Of a stretch of 10,626 nucleotides of DNA, positions 7,753 through 10,626 are shown piece after piece. Position numbers and translations under genes: made by a program. Where the stretch lies: assembly GCA_900128585.1 (NCBI GenBank), contig LT642609.1, positions 1-10,626 on the forward strand, read 5' to 3'. This DNA comes from Stramenopiles sp. TOSAG23-3 (lineage: Eukaryota > Sar). Positions within the stretch are counted from its first letter, which is position 1; the number at the start of each line of letters is the position of its first letter. Below the pieces are notes generated by a model that saw nothing but the letters and a program-made list of their open reading frames with translations, ran no database searches and had not been told where the DNA came from.

Positions 7753-10158
7753 TCACAGGAGGCGCCGTTCTTGGATGACCTGTTCCGTGTTCATGGTGTA
7801 CATGGACTCCGGGCGGACAGGGCTTGGACGGGCGTAGGAGTGCTCCGTGCTCGCTCTGCTCGATGTGAGCCTGGGCGGAGGCATCGTGACGGACGACCGT
7901 TCGATGCTGCCCAAGTGCCCAGTGGATGCGCTGTACCCCATGGGCTTCAACCGCTTCGATGCGGCCCTTCGCCGTCGGACAGTTTTCCTCATGGTGCTTT
8001 TGTTTATCTTTTCGTTGTACAGTCTCGCCACACTGGTGTCTTCTTTCCCCCACGAATCTCGGCCGTCGTTGTTCCTCAGTGGCCCGTACCCATCCCTTGG
8101 GACGGCGGCTCGGTTCCGGTCCTGCACCGGCCGGAGGGCCCCCGCACGGCGCAACGGGTGGGCGCCCACGTTCAGCATGGGCCCGCCGAACATGCGGGCC
8201 TCGATGACGGCTTGCTGGTGCTGCGTTGCGTACGGCAAGTTGCCGTGCTTGTGCGTGGGCTTTTTCGACAAGCCCTGAATCTCTTGGTTGCACATCAAAC
8301 ACTTCAGTCCCGCCGACGATTTCCCCGCCTCCTCGGCCTCTATCTTGATCTGGTTCACTATGTTGACGACGTCGTTCTTTGTGGTCCGGTTCTCTAAGTT
8401 TTCTTGCAAGCCGTTCACGGCGTCGGTGACGGGGGCAATCTCGGTCTCGATTTTCTCGAAGGCCTCCTTCACGACTTCTTCCCCGGCCTTCTTCGACAGC
8501 TCCACCTTGACCCCGTTCAGGTCCGTTATAAGGGAGTTGTTCTGCTTCCTCACGCGAGTACTCAACGACCCAAACATCCCTTCTATCTCTTGGTTTTTCT
8601 GCCGGTTCTTCTCGGTCTGCTGCTGCAAGATTTTCTCTAGGTTGTCCAGGGCCGCCTTGGTCCGTTTCTCGCCCTCGCCGTCCTTGTTCTTGTCCGCCAA
8701 CGCCTTCCTCCGAATGGCGTCGATCGCGGCCCGGAGGAGGTCCATCTGCTCCATTTCGCTCGCCAATTTCTCCCTGGTCGCCCGGGCCTCCTTCGAGAGC
8801 GCTTCGTTCGTCTCCCGCATCCCTGTCAACCGGGACTCCAAGGCACGCACTTCCCCCTTCACGGGCTGGACCTCCTGCTCTATGTCCGACAGTTTCAGCT
8901 GCTTCTGCTCCACGGTCTCTAGCTTTTGGTCGACCTGTACCATGGCCTTGTCCAGCTGCTCCTCCTTCAAGAACCCGGTCAGGTCGATTTCGGGGGGCTT
9001 CGCTTCCTCGATCTTCTTCTCTAGCTCGGTGCACTTTTGGTTCGTTTCTGTGATTGAGGACCCTAGCGTTGTTACGTGTGTTGCGATTTGATCCTCGACC
9101 GTTTTGATCCGCTCCTCCTGCTGCTTCTCGATCTCCTCCCGGAGCGTCGACAGTTTGAGCAGGGTCTCTTGAAGGCTTGCGATCTGGTCTACTGCGGCGC
9201 TGACGGTCTCGTTTATTGCCTCCGTTTCCACTTTGTCCGCTTTCTTCTCGACCTCTTTCCATATCTTCTCCATGAGCACGTCCAACGTGTCGTCGTCCTC
9301 CTTTTCCTCCTCGAGGCGGTTGATCTGCTCCTCGAGGCGCTTCAGCCGGTTGGCCAGCGCATCCCCCGTTTTCACGCGTTTCTTTGACATGTCCATCATC
9401 GCCCGGAACAGCTTGTTGTGTCGGTACGTTTTCCACGCCCTTTGGATCATCTTTGCCGCGTGCTTTTGCGTGATTTTATCGTACTCTCCAGCCGTGTTTG
9501 GGGTCATTGCGCCTTTCCGTTTCTCTGCCTCCTCCGCATTCGCCTCCGGCCCCTTGCTTTCCTTTTCCGTCGCAATTGTCGGCGGGGAATTGCTGATCGC
9601 TTCGCCATGCTCATCCGCAAAGCTGACGCGCGAGGCTGGGCGGGCGACTGGGTCTTCCTCGCCGCTGACGGCCAACTTCCCCTTCGCTTCGTCGATTTGT
9701 TTGGACGCCCTGTCCGCCTCGGACTCGGCTTCCCCAGAAAACCCTTGGATGTTAAACACCAGGGTGTTGACGGTCGACATCAGGTCCTTTACGGTGGGCG
9801 CGATGGTCGACGCGAACTGCTCCAGGGCAGTGACCCGGTCCATGACGGTCTGCAGTTTCACCGCAAGCTGCTCGTTGGAACTGCCTACTTTGTCGATCCT
9901 TTCACTCCCCACTTCTATTTGTGTCACCATCTGCTTCAAGGCCGTGCCGGTCCCGATCATGCTTTGTGCAATTTCGTGGTTGATTTTTTGCCATATGTCC
10001 TTGTTCTCTGCGCCGGGGTCCTCGCCCTTCTTGTCTCCCAACGGCGACCCGAGCCATTTCTCCGGACTCTGGTCCAGCATTACAACGATGTCATCTGGTG
10101 CATCGTCTTTCGTCTCGGTCAAATTGAATGTATTTTCTATGATTTCTGAACTAGCCAT
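7753..10158 (-). CDS. Coiled-coil protein with IQ motif and CxxC, possibly QRICH2/DUF4795-like
   Basis: The product is 801 aa and not firmly recognised. Residues 1-230 are acidic and mixed, with short helical segments. An IQ-type motif, MIQRAWKTYRHNKLF (237-251), suggests calmodulin or light-chain binding; its Gly position is Thr. From about 268 to 613 there is a long charged coiled coil. A single CLMC (C620, C623) with H636 and H638 could bind metal. The tail (640-801) is basic, Ser/Pro-rich and probably disordered, with RRRR at 728-731. Coiled coil followed by a K-C-[LI]-x-C-[DN] segment recalls the DUF4795 region of QRICH2, a sperm flagellar protein; this is from memory. No membrane segment or signal peptide is seen. 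The start is the ATG at 10158: the frame stays open eight codons upstream to TGA at 10188-10186, but without another ATG. A cytoskeletal or axonemal role is inference. Confidence 0.85.
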   Translation of the reverse strand: MASSEIIENTFNLTETKDDAPDDIVVMLDQSPEKWLGSPLGDKKGEDPGAENKDIWQKINHEIAQSMIGTGTALKQMVTQIEVGSERIDKVGSSNEQLAVKLQTVMDRVTALEQFASTIAPTVKDLMSTVNTLVFNIQGFSGEAESEADRASKQIDEAKGKLAVSGEEDPVARPASRVSFADEHGEAISNSPPTIATEKESKGPEANAEEAEKRKGAMTPNTAGEYDKITQKHAAKMIQRAWKTYRHNKLFRAMMDMSKKRVKTGDALANRLKRLEEQINRLEEEKEDDDTLDVLMEKIWKEVEKKADKVETEAINETVSAAVDQIASLQETLLKLSTLREEIEKQQEERIKTVEDQIATHVTTLGSSITETNQKCTELEKKIEEAKPPEIDLTGFLKEEQLDKAMVQVDQKLETVEQKQLKLSDIEQEVQPVKGEVRALESRLTGMRETNEALSKEARATREKLASEMEQMDLLRAAIDAIRRKALADKNKDGEGEKRTKAALDNLEKILQQQTEKNRQKNQEIEGMFGSLSTRVRKQNNSLITDLNGVKVELSKKAGEEVVKEAFEKIETEIAPVTDAVNGLQENLENRTTKNDVVNIVNQIKIEAEEAGKSSAGLKCLMCNQEIQGLSKKPTHKHGNLPYATQHQQAVIEARMFGGPMLNVGAHPLRRAGALRPVQDRNRAAVPRDGYGPLRNNDGRDSWGKEDTSVARLYNEKINKSTMRKTVRRRRAASKRLKPMGYSASTGHLGSIERSSVTMPPPRLTSSRASTEHSYARPSPVRPESMYTMNTEQVIQERRLL

Positions 10159-10185
10159 CGGGAATGCCAGGAAGTCGTCCAAATA

Positions 10186-10209
10186 TCACATGCGCAATGA
10201 ACGAACCAT
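10186..10209 (-). promoter_or_regulatory. Possible 7-codon uORF upstream of the coiled-coil gene
   Basis: On the minus strand an ATG at 10209 opens seven codons (M-V-R-S-L-R-M) and closes with TGA at 10186, 27 bases before the main ATG and in the same frame. The main ATG has C at -3, a weak context, so upstream initiation could matter. Whether the transcript includes this stretch is unknown. Confidence 0.35.
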
Positions 10210-10550
10210 GTATTTAATCGTAAATATTTTCGTAGGTCTCTTTAACTTTTCATAATCTATCAGGAATTCATTATTATTGATGTATTTTATAGTACTATTT
10301 TTTTATCATATTATATATATGTACATTATAGTCGTCTTTTCTTCTTCTATATTTATTATATAAAAAATATAATAAATATATATAAATACAATCAACAACG
10401 TGTGTGACTCAGAACTCAGAGAGGAGGATAGGAGAATGGAATCTTCTTTTGTAGTTGTGTTGATTTATTTTTTTTATTAGAGTAAATCATCATCACTCAC
10501 ACAGCATTATTAATAATAATTAAAAACGGATAAATAAATATTATAATAAA
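10210..10550. other. AT-rich upstream region, no gene seen
   Basis: This is A/T-rich sequence with TATATA runs (about 10310-10320 and 10365-10385) that could hold the promoter of the minus-strand coiled-coil gene, but none is distinctive enough to call. No open frame of note and no RNA gene is visible. Confidence 0.6.
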
Positions 10551-10626
10551 AAGAAGAAGAAGAAGAAGAAAGAAGAAGAAGAAGAAGAAGAAGAAGAAGA
10601 AGAAGAAGAAGAAGAAGAAGAAGAAG
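10551..10626. repeat. AAG trinucleotide microsatellite
   Basis: A near-perfect (AAG)n array runs off the window end, with one extra A near 10570. The plus strand is all purine. Confidence 0.97.

Noticed and set aside
7613-9436. 607-codon frame overlapping the coiled-coil gene on the same strand
   Set aside because: The product is Arg/Gly/Glu-rich, as expected from shifting a GC-rich Lys/Glu coding frame, and it runs past the real stop until the AT-rich DNA ends it.
10159-10182. Coiled-coil gene starting eight codons earlier at TTG (10182)
   Set aside because: Eukaryotic initiation at TTG is rare; the first in-frame ATG after the TGA is at 10158, and the extra residues add no recognisable feature.
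9233-10255. 340-codon Ser/Phe-rich frame antisense to the coiled-coil gene
   Set aside because: Ser/Phe/Leu-rich composition is the usual antisense image of Lys/Glu codons; no independent support.
10551-10626. Repeat arrays considered as CRISPR or telomere-like
   Set aside because: They are plain tri- and tetranucleotide microsatellites without spacers or a telomere-type unit.

Overview
This is nuclear DNA from a eukaryote, most likely a flagellated protist. Three long uninterrupted reading frames sit in AT-rich intergenic DNA full of simple repeats. The first two code for hallmark eukaryotic proteins: a 26S proteasome base subunit and a mitochondrial outer-membrane porin. The third is a large coiled-coil protein with an IQ motif that looks cytoskeletal or axonemal. 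None of the genes shows an intron. The lineage cannot be fixed from this sequence alone.

Layout. Positions 1-906: a GAAA microsatellite, AT-rich spacer, then a T-rich promoter/leader. Positions 907-3912 (+): RPN2/PSMD1, complete. Positions 3913-4710: convergent intergenic region holding both 3' flanks, several short inverted and direct repeats, and no supported gene. Positions 4711-5619 (-): VDAC-type porin, complete. Positions 5620-7752: about 2.1 kb of AT-rich spacer with the VDAC promoter side, a TTTC microsatellite, a recent 44-bp tandem duplication, a 12-bp pyrimidine minisatellite and the 3' flank of the next gene. Positions 7753-10158 (-): coiled-coil/IQ/CxxC protein of 801 aa. Positions 10159-10626: its upstream region, with a possible 7-codon uORF, ending in an AAG microsatellite that runs off the window.

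The genes have no obvious functional link: protein degradation, mitochondrial metabolite exchange and a probable cytoskeletal protein. RPN2 and VDAC are convergent; VDAC and the coiled-coil gene are in tandem on the minus strand. The genes stand out as GC-rich blocks, and the composition change about 125-270 bases past each stop is a plausible marker of transcript ends.

I see no convincing new multi-gene system. The most useful leads are the coiled-coil protein, whose IQ motif, long coiled coil and single CxxC...HxH cluster resemble the QRICH2/DUF4795 group from memory, its possible uORF, and the repeats in the spacers.
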